DNA from: Antedon bifida
Taxonomy: Eukaryota; Echinodermata; Crinoidea; Comatulida; Antedonidae
DNA length: 64,000 nucleotides
Assembly (NCBI GenBank): GCA_963402885.1
Contig: OY727101.1
Coordinates: 20,250,417 to 20,314,416, forward strand
Direction: 5' to 3'
Part shown: positions 12,893 to 26,700 of the stretch, piece by piece
Layout: every line of letters starts with the position of its first letter
How positions within the stretch are numbered: position 1 is the stretch's first letter
Program-made: the position numbers and the translations under genes
The notes under the pieces: model-generated
The model's database searches: none
Told to the model about the DNA's origin: nothing
The model's input: only the letters and a program-made list of their open reading frames with translations

Positions 12893-13399
12893 GCCATTCC
12901 TTTTTTTAAGGTTGTGTAGTTTTGTGAACTAAAACAAGTAACAATTATTGGTGTTTCTAATGTCTTTGTTTGTGTTCAAGAACTTTTCGGGGTCAATCCA
13001 AAAAACTGTAACAGTTCACGAAACCACATAGAGCGGATAGAGCTCGCTATTCGAAGGTAGCGCATACGCATATTGTAACACGATCTTATTTTTCAAATTT
13101 GCAAAAGTTTTATGTGAAAATGGCTGATGTAATCGATTCACGAAATGTCGCAAAAGTGTCTGGTTTTCAATAACTGTATATAAAAATAGTGTTTAAAGAA
13201 AAATATGAGAGTAAACAGCTTAAAAGTAACAAATAAATTTAGCCTCAAGAAATTTGGATTATTTTAAAATTATTTAATTTATTTATATTGTAAATCTTGT
13301 TAGTTAACTTTTAACTGACAAGTTAAATGATAATGTTGTCTCCTCAAAAAACTATTTTTTAAAATTTTGTTGATGAATGTGCCATTTTAATATCACATA
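12893..13399. other. No gene seen
   Basis: AT-rich spacer after the 30-bp minisatellite. Nothing recognised. Confidence 0.4.
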
Positions 13400-13775
13400 A
13401 TATTTATTAACTTTGACCAAAAGTTGGATTGAAAAAAAAAATATTTAAGCAAAAAATAGTCAAATTGACTGGAAGTCAATGGGTGTTTGGTTGAATTTAA
13501 CTGTTTATTTTGTCTTTTTATAAGTGAAAACTATATTATTTTTAACGGAAACGATAACCTTTATTAAAACTGCAAAATGGCCTATTCAAAGTCTTTTTTT
13601 TGTTTTATTAATCTTCAATTTTCATGTTTTTAGGGGACAATACACAAAAAATGTTTCATCTGCTTTTTATATTAACTATCTGTAAATGCAATTCTTTACG
13701 TTAAACTATTCATGAATACAAGTCAAAATGTCGCACACATTATGAATGGTTTACAGATAATACATCTTTAAGTGA
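13400..13775 (-). repeat. Dispersed repeat family D, inverted copy with nested fold-back
   Basis: On the minus strand TGTATTGTCCCCTAAAAACA and AAGATTAATAAAA match the 3.6-kb copy, and TATAAAAAGACAAAATAAA matches the 17-kb copy. A fold-back (CTGTAAA...TTTACAG) sits in its end near 13,670-13,760. No ORF. Confidence 0.5.
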
Positions 13776-14636
13776 AAATACTAAATTAATTTCACAGTGT
13801 TGCGTCTGTAGTTACATTAGTGACAAGAATGTGGTGTCATTGATGATGTCTGAATAATATTGGACTGTCTTGCTTAACTTGCACTTTAACAAACTAAAAA
13901 AATAATCTAAAATATTTCATATAAAGCCAAGGTTAGAAAGATAAAGATCAGAAAGAGACAGATTAGTACGGCTTCACTGTGGGGTATTTGTACAAATTTC
14001 ATAGAAAGAATTTATATCAATTAGATAATTTGAATGAAGGTTGTGGACAGTTCCGGTTGTTGTCAACTTTCCACATATTTATGAAAGACTTATCTTGTTT
14101 GAGAGTTTCCGATTTGTTAAATAACAAATTAGACTACTTCATCATCAACATCAGTAAGTACAAAAGTTAGTTTATAAAAAACGGTTTGGTATTTAAATGT
14201 CAATTTAAAAAAAGGTAGTGAATGAACATCCTTTCAAAATTCAGTGATTCGATTTTTAGTTGCTTTAAGATTTTTATTTAGGAGGATTTTCTCTCCAGCC
14301 ATACAGAAAATTCATGTCTAAAAACCTCATCAAATTTACAATTTTTATAAAGTTTGGAAAAGTTTTGATCACAAGAGGGCTCACTTCAATTTCAACTTTC
14401 ATGGTGATAAACATCATCAAGTAGAGAAAACAAAATGCATACAGTTGATACGCTCTAAAGTTGATGTCCCTGAAAACATATTAAAAAGTAGGTGTACTAC
14501 TATTTACTAAAAAGGAATTTATTTAACTTTGGAAGCTATAACCAAGTTGATAAAAAATGAACGTTTTTCTTTGTATTAAAAAAAAAATGTAATATGACAT
14601 TTAACTACCTCACCTTTTCAGTGCAATATATTTATT

Positions 14637-14668
14637 AGTTATCCGCTTGGTATACCAAGCGGATAACT
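14637..14668. repeat. Perfect 32-bp palindrome
   Basis: Half site AGTTATCCGCTTGGTA followed at once by its exact complement, with no spacer. A related GCGGATAACT occurs at about 16,182. Confidence 0.9.
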
Positions 14669-16205
14669 CCTTGTAATTGTATGAGATCAATATTTTTTTT
14701 CTGTATTATTCTTCTTTCCTTCCTTCCTTTTTGTGAGTCGTGTTCCTCTAAAATGTGTAAACATAACATTTCATAACTTTGACAACATATGGGCATTTAC
14801 GTGAAGTTGTGCACCTCCTATTTTTGAATGACGTCATAGTTGCGCAACGTGACTTACGCGCAATTTTATGAATTTCAATGATTGATCATAGATTAAAAAC
14901 CAAAAGTCATTTAGTATTGACACTTTGACAAAATTTAAGTCATATCAGGGGCAAACTTTCTACGGATTAAAAATGGCATGTTTGACAAGAAGTTACGCGC
15001 GCACGCGCATTTAAAATTTCAAAATGCGCAAAATTAATTTCTAATCAACTTTTTACGCGTTTCTTGTCATTTTGAGCATGTCAAAAATTCCCACGGGCGC
15101 GCAATTTTTTATGCGCGCGGTGCGCACATAGCGTTAAAAACATATTTTTTTCTCTTGAATTATATTTTTCAAGCCTTTCCCAGTGATTTTGAAAACAATT
15201 TAGACCTTTTCCAGTTTAAATAACGCCATACGAACACGTTGAATTAGACAATTCGTGCGCGTTTTTTATGAAAAAGCTTAAAAAATCGTCAAAATTATGT
15301 CTTTTTTTAAACAGTCATAGTTTCTAAAGTAAACCGTTAACCGTTTATTTTTATTACAAAATCTAGAAGTTGATGAGTTGTAGATATCGGATCATGCATC
15401 AATAAGGCTAAAAAAACATTGTGACGTCATCGTATGGCCACACGAATGTAAAATATAGGATTTTTGTCTCTTTCGTTATTGCTCATCACATTCAATGGAG
15501 CGCATCGCGCTTATCTGTATTCCTTTTTCTCCTACATTTATATATTGTGTAGGTCAATCAACTTTCTTTAGCATGAGATAAAAATATTTTAATTTTTATG
15601 ACGTCATCATGCCTAAAAATTTTAATTACGTGGGTCATTAATTTCATCTTTACAGTAAATTTTAATCTGTAATAGCTCGTAAGAATAAAATGTGATAATC
15701 ACGATTAAAACGTTTTCTGGAAGCTATTGGATTGTAGATACGAATTCATGTAAACATTTTGCCAATCGGATGTTGTGACGTCATCATATGGCCAGTTGAA
15801 TAAAAAAAGTCGTATTTTCATATTTTGCGTAATAGTTCATCACATTTAAAAGGGTGCGCATCTATATTTTACGTATTCAAATTTCTTCTACACGTTAATA
15901 TGTTGTTCCTGAGATAATTTCCTTCTGAAATTGCTATCTAAGTGTTTCATTTTGATACCGTCGCCATGTTAAAAATTGGAATAAATGGCGGGTCCCGTAA
16001 TTTCACCTATTCTACACTGTATGTAATATGTATACAGCTTATACTGTTTGCATGTATATACTATATGACACAAAATTCAGCACTAACAGCATGTCATATT
16101 CTTCAGTTCTTGTCATAATGCCATAATCTTTATCTGTGTGCAATATTCCAACGTATGACGTGCACGTGGCGTTTGTCGTGGTGCGGATAACTAACTCGTC
16201 AAAGT
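14637..16205 (+). repeat. Long dispersed repeat with several TGACGTCA motifs
   Basis: Opens at a perfect palindrome (14637-14668). It includes TGACGTCA at about 14828, 15421, 15599 and 15776, each near an (A/G)TGGCC or CATC block, and ACGCGCGC-rich parts. Two internal modules (about 15,340-15,540 and 15,690-15,880) are tandemly related. It ends near GTGCGGATAACTAACTCGTC. No gene is seen inside. Confidence 0.55.
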
Positions 16206-16934
16206 GACGAGTTTCATGTCTAGTTTTGTTTTTTGATTTGATTTTGTACTGTGTCATATACACAAAAAAGAAAAACTATTACTGGGCCAAAATCAAGGTA
16301 GAATAGACTATATGCTATTGTTTTTGTTTAATGCTCAATTACTAAGCTTCATCATTCAACCTTCTAGCAGTTTCTGTGTCAGAACGCAGTCTGTTCCACA
16401 AGGTGGCTTAGGAAGTGTGTCTCTCGGCTACACCTATGCCCCACCATGAGCTTAGCCTGCTTATTTCTAAGGCGGAAACCTATTTAATACCCTTTCAGAA
16501 CCACAGCCAATTACTGCCATCCTTAAGTGGAATTCAACTACAACGGTACAGTTTAGACTCTTCCTGTTGTGTGAACACACTATTAAAACACTTTCTATTG
16601 GGAAATAAAACTTGTTTGTTTCTCTTTGAGGTAAATTACAGTAATGGTTGCTAAACGCTTTCATCTGAAACGTATTAATGTAATCAGCTTTTATATTTCC
16701 TTCAAACAGAGAATGGAAATTGCATCGGTCTACCAGGAAAAAGGTGCTTAGGGGTAGATGTACTAATCTCATAAGCGTTGCTTTGAATAATTGAATTCAA
16801 ATTCTACACATTTCTTGTAATAACAGATTAATTATTAATTATTAAAATAAATATACATTAGAATATAATATCTATTAAATATTGTCCTTTACGAATTATT
16901 TATAAAATCAGACTTTGAAAAGGCCATGTTGTAG

Positions 16935-17160
16935 TTTTAATTTTAAGTCATTGACATTCCAAAAATAAAATAATAATTTTCCCTTTATAAAAAGACAAAA
17001 TAAATGTTTAATTTAACTAAAAACCCAATTATTTTTGGCTTAAATTACAGTTTCTTCAGATACATTTTTTTTTAATGATCCAATTTCAGTCAAACGATTA
17101 TTTGATGGCATATTCAACAAAAACATTTTTTTTTTCAAGAGGACAATATATCTTGATATT
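16935..17160 (+). repeat. Dispersed repeat family D
   Basis: TATAAAAAGACAAAATAAAT and GCATATTCAACAAAAACATT, then AGGACAATATATCTT. About 3.5 kb from, and inverted to, the 13.4-kb copy. Confidence 0.45.
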
Positions 17161-17439
17161 TGTCAACAAGCACTTCTTCAAATAAGATTAAGGTATGAGG
17201 ATGCTGGCCAAAATTTAATAATCCAAAAAAGAGTAGTTGAGCTAAAAAAATTACAAACTGCTTACAATTACTTTCTGGCTGGCAAATATTAAGATAAATT
17301 ACACAAGGATATTATTTATGACAGAAATTAAAATTAGTGAGACATCAAATATGCCAAACTAACTGTATAAGCAGTCAATATACATTAATATCTTGAATCT
17401 TGAACATGTGTGGATGGTAGAAAAAATAAATTGAAAAAA

Positions 17440-17545
17440 TAAAATCTAGTAGTTATAGTGGCCTAGGTCGCTCTTGTTTTTCATGGCCTGTTTTATTGTT
17501 ATTTGCTATTTTTTGCTAGGTCCAATAAATAAATGAAATGAAAAA
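17440..17545 (+). mobile_element. LINE 3' tail fragment
   Basis: Ends in CCAATAAATAAATGAAATGAAAA, the same kind of tail as the LINE copy at 11.7 kb. No coding part is left. Confidence 0.4.
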
Positions 17546-19636
17546 TATCAAATAAAAAAGGTAGTTGAACTTCTGCCTACAGTTATCTTGTGACTTGGCA
17601 AATATAAAAATAAAAATTACGCAAGGATTCGTCCTCACACCTTCCTGTCTAAAGGACATGTGCTTGGCTTTGATGCCATATTACTTCCTGTCACACAGGT
17701 ATCTATCATCAATACAAAGCTTTTGACAAGTTTGGTTTTGGTCTCAGTCAAAAAACATAATCTTTACGCCAATACAATTTCCTGCCACCTACTGTCTATC
17801 CTTATTATCAATATGTTTAAATGGTTGATAGAATTATCATTAACTGATAAAAAAAGACTGTGCTTTCGTGTAAAGTTTTTTTTTAATTTTACAATGAAAT
17901 TCTGTAAGATTATTGGTGTTACTTCAGCAAAAAACTGGAAATTACAAACAATATTTATATATTATTTAATATTATGACTTTTGAAAGACAGAGAATTCAA
18001 ATCAAACCACTTTCAAATGAAAGTAAACAGCTTTCAAACATCAAAGATGACAAAACAGAAAAAGACAGAAAAAAACTGCTTTTTAAAAATTATTTTATAT
18101 AGTATTTTAGTTATTTTTAATTCAGCAAGTAACTCGCAAATTACAGGATAATCTATATAATGTTTAATGTATGCATGTGCATGTTTGTATCACTAGGCAA
18201 GGTACTTCACACACATTACCTCGACCTTAAAAATACTCTAGCCATTGGTACTGTGTACATGATAAAGATACTAGAAACGAGTAGAGGATCGTCTAATGGT
18301 AGACGCTACACTGTAGCTGCCATTGGTCTATAGATGGCCTAATCAAATTTCCTCAGATTCCAATCAAAACCAAACGCAAGTGTGCATTTACATTATGCAT
18401 GACAAACTACTTTGTTTGTTGTTAAAACTTTCCGCAGCATATTCAACTTTCTTACTTCATCACTCTGCTCAGTTCATTAACCAGACGATAGTGACAGTGC
18501 CCAAATTTGGCCAGACGCTTGGTCTATTATTAGCATCACCTGAGAAGAAGTGCTCACACAAGTTCCCCTTCACAAAAAATACACTGTCACAGTTTATTGG
18601 GAAGGATGTTTTAAAAAAAGTGCAGTTACATAATTCAAAATTTATAAATTATTGTCACTTTTTAAAGAAATCAAACGTAGCTTAGGCCTTATTTTACTTT
18701 ATATCTTAAGTCACATGGACAGATTACTGATAATAAATAATTTGCTGTCCCATCAGATAAGTGGTAACTCTCAACACAGGGGCTTTGTAAACACGTCACC
18801 AGGGTAACCCCTACTCGTCTTGAATGAGGAACTAGAGTTTTTTTGTACACAGAAAAATTGTGTAAACTGGAACGAAATTGTTGGCTGTTGCCTTAACACC
18901 CAGCAATTTGACACAAAAATATTTTCTTGGAGCCTCCCTTAAAACTTCTTCTACTTTTAATTTTATTGTTAGTTATATATAATTGTAATGCGTCAATCTG
19001 ATACAAGAGGCAACTCTCTCAAAGTAATAGACAAGTCTTATTTGTGTTTAATATACAATAAACAAATGTTCCAGTAGCATTTTTCATCTACCCACAGCTG
19101 ATAGTTGATATAAATTGTTCATGTCGGGTTAAAAAGAATTAAGTTAAATGATTGAACATTGATTTAAAAAGGTCATAGACATGTAGAAAAAATATCAGAC
19201 AGTCAAAGAGTTGAATAATCACACTATAAGGATGAGTGAAAACTTGTCTCTGGCAGGGTGGTATCAATGATACAATGTTGGACATATGTTATCAATTTTG
19301 AATAAATTTGAGATTGACAAATACGATACAAATCATATTGCAATTGAAATATTACAGAACTATTTTTTCCTTTTTCGCGAAACTGATACATTTGTAAGGT
19401 ATATGGTATATTATTTCAGTTTTAATCTATGTTTTAATGCATGCCGCTTAACAATTAGAACATACAAACTAAAGTATATTTCTTAGATCCTGTAAAAGAT
19501 TTAGTTTATACTAATACATTGTCAAATAAAAAGTTTAGTGGTGGTGTAAGTTGCTACATTAGAAAAACCAAAGAGCAATGCGCAATGCGATGCAGAAGAT
19601 AGGAAGACAAAGAGGATTGAACATGTGAAAGTGGTA
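17546..19636. other. No gene seen
   Basis: Contains a 120-codon plus-strand ORF (18,323-18,685) without a recognisable domain or splice support, treated as chance. A GTCACCAGGGTAACCCCTAC block at 18,796 is the inverse of one at 8,651. Confidence 0.4.
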
Positions 19637-19804
19637 AGTGCTTGTCTACACTATCAAACTAGTTTGACAAAAAAAGTGTGATGTGCCCAAATAGGGTAGT
19701 GATATGCCCAAATATGGTCGTGATATGACATCATCATGTCCATATATGGATGGGCACATCACATTTTTGTGTCATTATAAAGTTTGATAGTGTAGAAAGA
19801 GCTT
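19637..19804. mobile_element. MITE family A, full copy
   Basis: Begins CTTGTCTACACTATCAAACT and ends AGTTTGATAGTGTAGAAAGA. The centre has a duplicated ATGCCCAAATATGG block and CATCATCATGTCCATATATGG. Confidence 0.7.
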
Positions 19805-20163
19805 CAGAGAGGAAAAATGATGAGATTAATCTTTTTTTTGTTGAAACTAAGTTATAGCATATTTTGGTGTTTTTTTATTCAAATATGTTCGCAATTCATT
19901 ATTAATATCAATATTCTTCAGACTTGTGACAGTACGTCATATTTGATACCATAAGTCAGTAGTTTCTTGGTAAAATTCATAATTGTTTTGACACGGCTGA
20001 TAATAAATAGAATGTGATTAATGGTTTGGATAAAATAGCTCCTTGGATTGAAAAAAAATGTTTACACTGTTTCAAGTCAATGATCCTTCTCGGTTCAATG
20101 TATGACAATTATCTCGGTTTGCAATTGCAAATCATCTATTCCTCATTTCCTTTTCTTTTAAAC

Positions 20164-20300
20164 TAAAGTTCTATCTACACTATCAAAACTTCATGTGACA
20201 AAAAAATGTGATGTGCCATATATGGACATGATGATGTCATATCACTACCATTTGTGCATATCACTTCCATATTTGGAAATAGCACATCAATTTTGAAAAA
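20164..20300. mobile_element. MITE family A, right end decayed
   Basis: Begins AAGTTCTATCTACACTATCA, centre GTGCCATATATGGACATGAT. The right inverted end is lost after an A run. Confidence 0.6.
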
Positions 20301-20662
20301 AAAATCCTAAAAGGAAAACAAAACTATACAGATGTACTGAGTATCACCTGAGAAGGTAAGAATCAACTTTTACTTAAAACATGTATGGCGCCAAACCCTA
20401 CATCATGAGCAACAATTGCATTGGCAACACAGTTATAAAACACAATGGACTTCAGTATTAATTTAGATGATGCACAAGATTTGTTTTAATAGCTCCCTCT
20501 ATGTTAGATGCAATTTTTTAAAATATAGTGCCCTCTATCTTTTGACAACCCTTCAAGTCTCTCAAAAATTTCCTTTTTCTCTCTCTTTTTGCAAGTTGAA
20601 ATCAGGCTCAACATTTTTAAACAGAAGAAAGTTCATTGGTTATGTCATATAATAGAACTTAC

Positions 20663-20765
20663 CGATTTATCTTCTGAACCAGTTGCAATGTACTTTCCAC
20701 ACGGACTGAACGCAAGCCCACACGGATGAACACGATTCTGATGCCCTTCAAGTCTCTTAACACAC
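20663..20765 (-). CDS. WDR27: WDR27 coding exon 21 (last one found)
   Basis: Residues 764-798: CVKRLEGHQNRVHPCGLAFS then PCGKYIATGSEDKS. The acceptor is GTTTTGTAG and the donor TCG/GTAAGT, a near-perfect site, so coding must continue in at least one further exon. That exon should encode the last WD repeat and the stop. I found nothing convincing for it between 1 and 20,650. Confidence 0.92.
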
Positions 20766-23700
20766 CTACAAAACCAACAAAATTGTTATTGTCTGTAAAA
20801 CATGAAACTCGGCAATTCTAGTTACATTGTATGGTACAAAATGACACTAAAATAACAATTGGGCTAGCCTCATGTTTTACAGTGAAATAATTGAATAAAA
20901 GAAATAATTTATGGTTTTATACTATTCGTGCAATGGAACAAATAATTCCATGTTCTATTTTCACCTCATGATTTGTACCATTGCACTCATAATACATTCA
21001 TTATTTGTATATTATTTACAAACACCTTTGGTAAAAATTTGAAGTGAAAACGCAGGAAATCAGAAAGGTTATCAGAAAAAAAAGTAAAAAGAAAGTGCAT
21101 TGAACCAAACTTTGGGCGAGAAAAAATAAGTCAAAGGTGGAGATTAAAACGTGTTCTATCGTCTGTCACTGTTACAACTTACCACATCATCGTTAACATG
21201 GTATCTGTACCCGGACAGTGTACCTGACAGGAAATATGATTATACTGAAAGACGAGGCGCTAAAATCCCATTGTCACACTTGACCGACAGTGGTTAGTAT
21301 CAAAGTGGACCAAATACTTAGCTAGTAAGTCGCGCGTGACATCGACCGCACTTACATTAAAGTAGTTGGCAGCATTAAATTTATATTTGTTTTTGGAAAT
21401 AGGTACTACAGTAGGCCTACTGTAAAATATGGCTCAATGCAGAGAATTGACAGGACGGCTGAATCATATACTGTACATTCCTAAATGAACAGGAGATGTT
21501 TTACATACAATATTCCTCTCAATATTTACATTCTCTTTTACAATTGATTTTAATGTACCGTTTACAAAATAATTTTTTAAATACCATTATTTCCTCCAAA
21601 AATCATGTATAAAATGTAACATTCCGATGTAAATCACTAAATATATAGTTTGCAATGGTGACAGACACAATTTAGACTGTCTGTCTGACAGGAGAAATTC
21701 CTACATCAGTCCCGTCACCAACAGACACCAGAGTATCGGGTTCAAAACAACAACGTCCTAAAGTAAATTCAATTTAACTTCAGTTTCAGCTTTCTGAGAT
21801 CACGTTCATTTCCCATAGAAAGGGTTGTTCGAATTAAATTAAACAGATGTAGAAAATAATGCACAATTAATGATGATTTCAAAGTTAATTTTGAATTAAA
21901 CCCATCTTAATTCATTAAGGTTGAGTGAAAGAAATAGAAAACATACTCCGTCATTGAAAAGGCCAACAACAGGAGTATGAGGCACCATAGGGTCTGGAGA
22001 ATTTAAGGTGGTATTACTCAAGAAGCCAAAATTATATAACTTTAATACATAATCTAGCATTAATTTAGTAAGTAAAGAGTCGGAAGAATTAAAGAAAGAG
22101 ATTTAGGTATTTTAAAAATAATCAGAGGTACGTTCAGGCTTACAACTACCACCAAAGTTAATAATTGCCTATTATACCAACTCAGCAAGTGAAATCAACT
22201 AAGAAAGCTACCTGTCATTTTAAAACATGTATGATTCCTGTCATTTTCATGGGGGAAATAGCAATATTTAACGATTATTTTGTACAAAAAAAATTCTGTG
22301 AAATATAAAATTATATTTTCACACTCATGAAATTAATTGTAACATTGCACTCATAAACATTCATTATTTATATAATAGTAAACATTCGGTTTTAAGACAT
22401 TCCACAAAATTCAAGTCAGTCACAGTCAAACTGTGCATACTTATGTTTATGAGAATATGCACAGAAAGACTTTTCAACTAAACAGCTGCGTCCAGAAAAC
22501 ACAAAATCGCTATTAATATGTATTAAGTTCAGTAGGCTAACATATCCACTAAAAATATCATGCAGAAACATCTGTTGTCTCTGGTCTAAACCCCCTAAAA
22601 GGTTGTTTTTACATTGAACTCAAAGTGATAATTTTAGGCTGCAGGTACAAAATGTCTCCTACCACTGTCCCACCTATCTTTCCAAACTTGTTGCAGCTTT
22701 TTGGAAAACATTACCACATCACCAAATATTCTAATTAGAAACATGCCATAAAGGAATCGATTAGTATCGCAGGAAGTGACCGCAGTGACTCAATTGATTA
22801 TGGGAACAATTCCTTTTCCTTGGTTGTCTAAAGCTCTGTCTACACTATCAAACTAGTTTGACAAAAAAAGTGTGATGTGCCCAAATATGGTAGTGATGTG
22901 ATATGGTTGAGTGATATGACATCATCGAGAGTTGAAAATGTGCATCTTCATCCTATGCTACATGTTGACACGTAGCACTATGTGAATTTGTGGTTATTGC
23001 CAAATCTAATAATGTATAAAATCCAAAAATAGATATGCAACTTGAAAATGTGCATCAAACACATCATGTGACCTATTAAAGTCCAAAAAAATCAGATCAG
23101 CTCAAAGGTAAAACCTCTAAACTGGTGGGAAATGTTTAACTCTCATGAATGGCCATATCAGCCATTCTCTCTCCCACCCACCAGAGACCCTCCAAACACA
23201 GAATTGAACTGAAAGTGGGTATTTTGCTGTTTTCATTAACATATTTTGTGATACTTTGTATCACAAATGTATAATACTAACATTTACCTTTTGAGACAAT
23301 TGTTGGATTTATTTATTTTTATTTTTTTAATTATTTTTATTTATTTATTTAATTTATTTTATTTTTTTGTATGAAAATTATTTTCCTCAGTGAATTGTTT
23401 TGATGTATTTTTAAAAAAAGATTTAGATACCGAGATATATTGCTAAAAATCTCAAGGTGTTAACTGGGGTGAGATGTGTATCTTACAAAAGCAAGTACTA
23501 AAAATGTCTAAGATTAATTTCTAGGTAATCTTCTTTGATTATACATGAATATGGTTCATCATGGTGTCTAATATTAGAGTCGTCAACAACAGTTTTACTC
23601 TACATTTATTGAAGCGTATTTGTCAAATCAACAGTGTTAAATGGGGTCATTATGTGTCTCATATCAACACTTGTTATCCCTTGCATTATGTGATAAACAT

Positions 23701-26700
23701 GCGTCTTGCTAATTAAACATCATGCCAATTAGCAAAATCCAATTGAGAATTCTACACTGTGAATTGTGTCATGAACTACTTTCCCCTCTATGGAATTATG
23801 TGATCAAAATGTCTAAAAATATTAATTATTAATGTCATTTTTGTGCTTATAAGTTAAAATTAATTAATTTGCTTAAAGTATGTTGAGTTCTCAATTATTG
23901 TAATACCAGAAGATCCACTGAAGAATGTGAGATAAAATAACGCGAGTCTTAAGGCCTGTTTATACTACAACGTTAACAAATGACAGTAATTTATTATAAA
24001 TGTACATTTTTCCTACAGAAAACAAAAAAAATAGAAAAGTTTTCCTCCAAAAACTATAGAATAACCATTTATACTGTCTTCAAGAAAATTAATATTTTCA
24101 AAAAATCTAATCAAATGATTTTTTTTAATTTTAAATCTTGATTGAAAAAAAAAAGATAATGTAACTGTGCATGCACCACACACCGTTTGCATGAAAATTA
24201 CAAAAGCTAGAGCCAGTGGAGCAGTAGCCTTCAACAATGAAGTTTGCTCCTAAATGGAAGAAGAAGAATAGGGGAGTTGCACTTCTAGAAGGAGACAGGA
24301 GATCATTCAGTATATCACTCTCTCTTGATTATTAAAACAAACAATATAATATTTGTTTTAAATAGTTTGTTTTTAATTCACATATTCATGAATTATAATA
24401 ATATACTTTATTGGTAAATGCATAACAGTGGCACTCTTAGACTTGTCTAAGGTCAGTAGTTATTATCTTTTTTATGTTAGTCCACCAGTAGAACGTATGA
24501 AATGCCATATATGTGCCAAAATATTTATCTTTACTCATTACAGGCTAGAACCTAGTTTATGGCACTTTGCATTCATCTTATTTCAAAATGCAAGATAAAT
24601 AATCAAGGATTTTGATCTTAAACCAAAAGTTTAATCTGGCATTAGAAAATGTTTACCATCTCAAAATGATTGAAAACAATTTTAAAAAATAAATTTAATA
24701 AACAAATAAAGTAACTTGTACTTTATATTAGATAAGATTTAAATAAGAGTTAATACAGGAATTAAAACCGTTGAAAGATACACATCAGTCAGAAGTGTAA
24801 CTGTCAATATCTAATAAGTTTTCACGAAATTATTGCAAAAACGCTGTACAATCAATTAAGCAGCCCAACCCCTTTGTCGTCACATTTAGGAAATAGCGTG
24901 GAAGAAATACGGGTAAAGGAAGAAGAGTTAAGAGCTGTGTATTTAAACTTGGCAGCGAGAGGAAGTGGTTATAAATAGCGCAGGTCATCATCACGGGAGA
25001 TGATTTCCCTTTCACAAGACTTGCGTGCTTGTGTGGTCGCTTAGATGACTGTGAACAATAACCAATCACAGGTTCAATCCGTAAAGATTATAAACAGATT
25101 ACTACGCTTAATCAATTACAGCTTGACTCTAATTGGAAAGAAAACTAAAGATTCAAATTTTCAAGGGTATAAACTATAAGTATAATCAAAGAATATATAT
25201 CATCAGTAAAATGATCAATCTGTGATTTGTGACAGACCATGGATGGCCGACCATCAGAGAGGAGGTAGAAATTGCATAAAACTAGTTGATGCAACGTCCT
25301 ACAAATATATAGTTTTGACCTCTATACGACCTGAAAATGTGATTGTAAACATTATCACAATACCGGCTGTTTCAGATAAATTGGTCTAAAACACTTTTGT
25401 GGAAAATCACTGTTAGGTCTATAACATAACTAATTGGGATGCTTGAAAGTGGCCTAGTCCAAACGTGGGTATGAGTATCGGCAACATGTTTTTGGAAGTA
25501 AGTTACTAAGCAGCAGTATTAATACTACTAAGAAGTGGATAATAAAACATGAAAAAAACAGAAATTCAATTGAAGACATTGTCCCTCAAAAAATAATATG
25601 GAATTCCTTGTTGTTCTAGCAACAAACAAATAATAGTGTGGATCAGACTATAGCTATCAAAACAACACTAATATTGGACTAGCCAACAAAACAACATTAG
25701 TGTAGACTATAGCTAACAAAGCAACACGAATGTTGGCATATAGAAAAAAATATTCATGTTGGGAAAATAAAAGGTTATGCCATGGTTTTCATGACCTTTT
25801 TTAAAATATGATTCCTAATTCGTAGACATTAGCCAGACAAGTAGTTTGTAATTATTAATGATAGCATTTAATTGCACTTGTCTATGTTGGAAAGAAGATC
25901 TGATAGAAACATATAACAAGTGTGAAAAGGGCCTAAGGCAGTTGTCTGCGACTGTATGAAAAGTTATTTTTAATTTCCTTTTACACTGGATTCAGACATG
26001 TTGATTTGTTTTCACAACAATTAAAGTAGTTACATTATAATACATTATTATTATCAATTTGACAGGCATAGGAGAAATTCCAAAACGTACAGTGATAATA
26101 ATGATATACTGAAGATTAATCAATTTATAAACAGTGAAGATGAGAACATCTGTGAGAATGATAACAAGTTGCCGGTAGAGACGTTATATGAAAAATGCTC
26201 ATCATGTACTTTGAGATTAAAAATAATTAAAAAGATTAATTTTTAAAAATAAAAAAACAAATATTTCTTGCTTTTCTGTGACATATTGTTGTCATTTACA
26301 AACTCAGACAACTTTTTTTTATTAGAAAAGCAAACATCAATAATGTTCATGACGCAAAACGACTCCACGGGAAATGTTTTGATAATGACACCATTACGAT
26401 AACCCAGATGATTTCAACCTAACAGAACAGAATACATCAATCAAAGCTGTCAATCATTCAGCTACTAAGTCTGTCGGAGTAAGTTTTCAGCGCAGCTTCC
26501 CCCCTCCTGGATGTGGTATTGAAAGAATTAAAAGTACCTGTTCGTGCGCAAGTCCCAGATTTTGATGGCGTCAGTAATGGCTGATGTCGCAAAGAGGTCG
26601 TAAGCTGATGACGGATGAGTTACATATGCTGAACCCTGAAAAAAGAACATATGAAAGAAACTGTTACTTACAGTATTGTATATTCAAATGAAATATTTGT

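Noticed and set aside
18323-18685. 120-codon plus-strand ORF
   Set aside because: No domain, no family resemblance, and no splice or promoter context.
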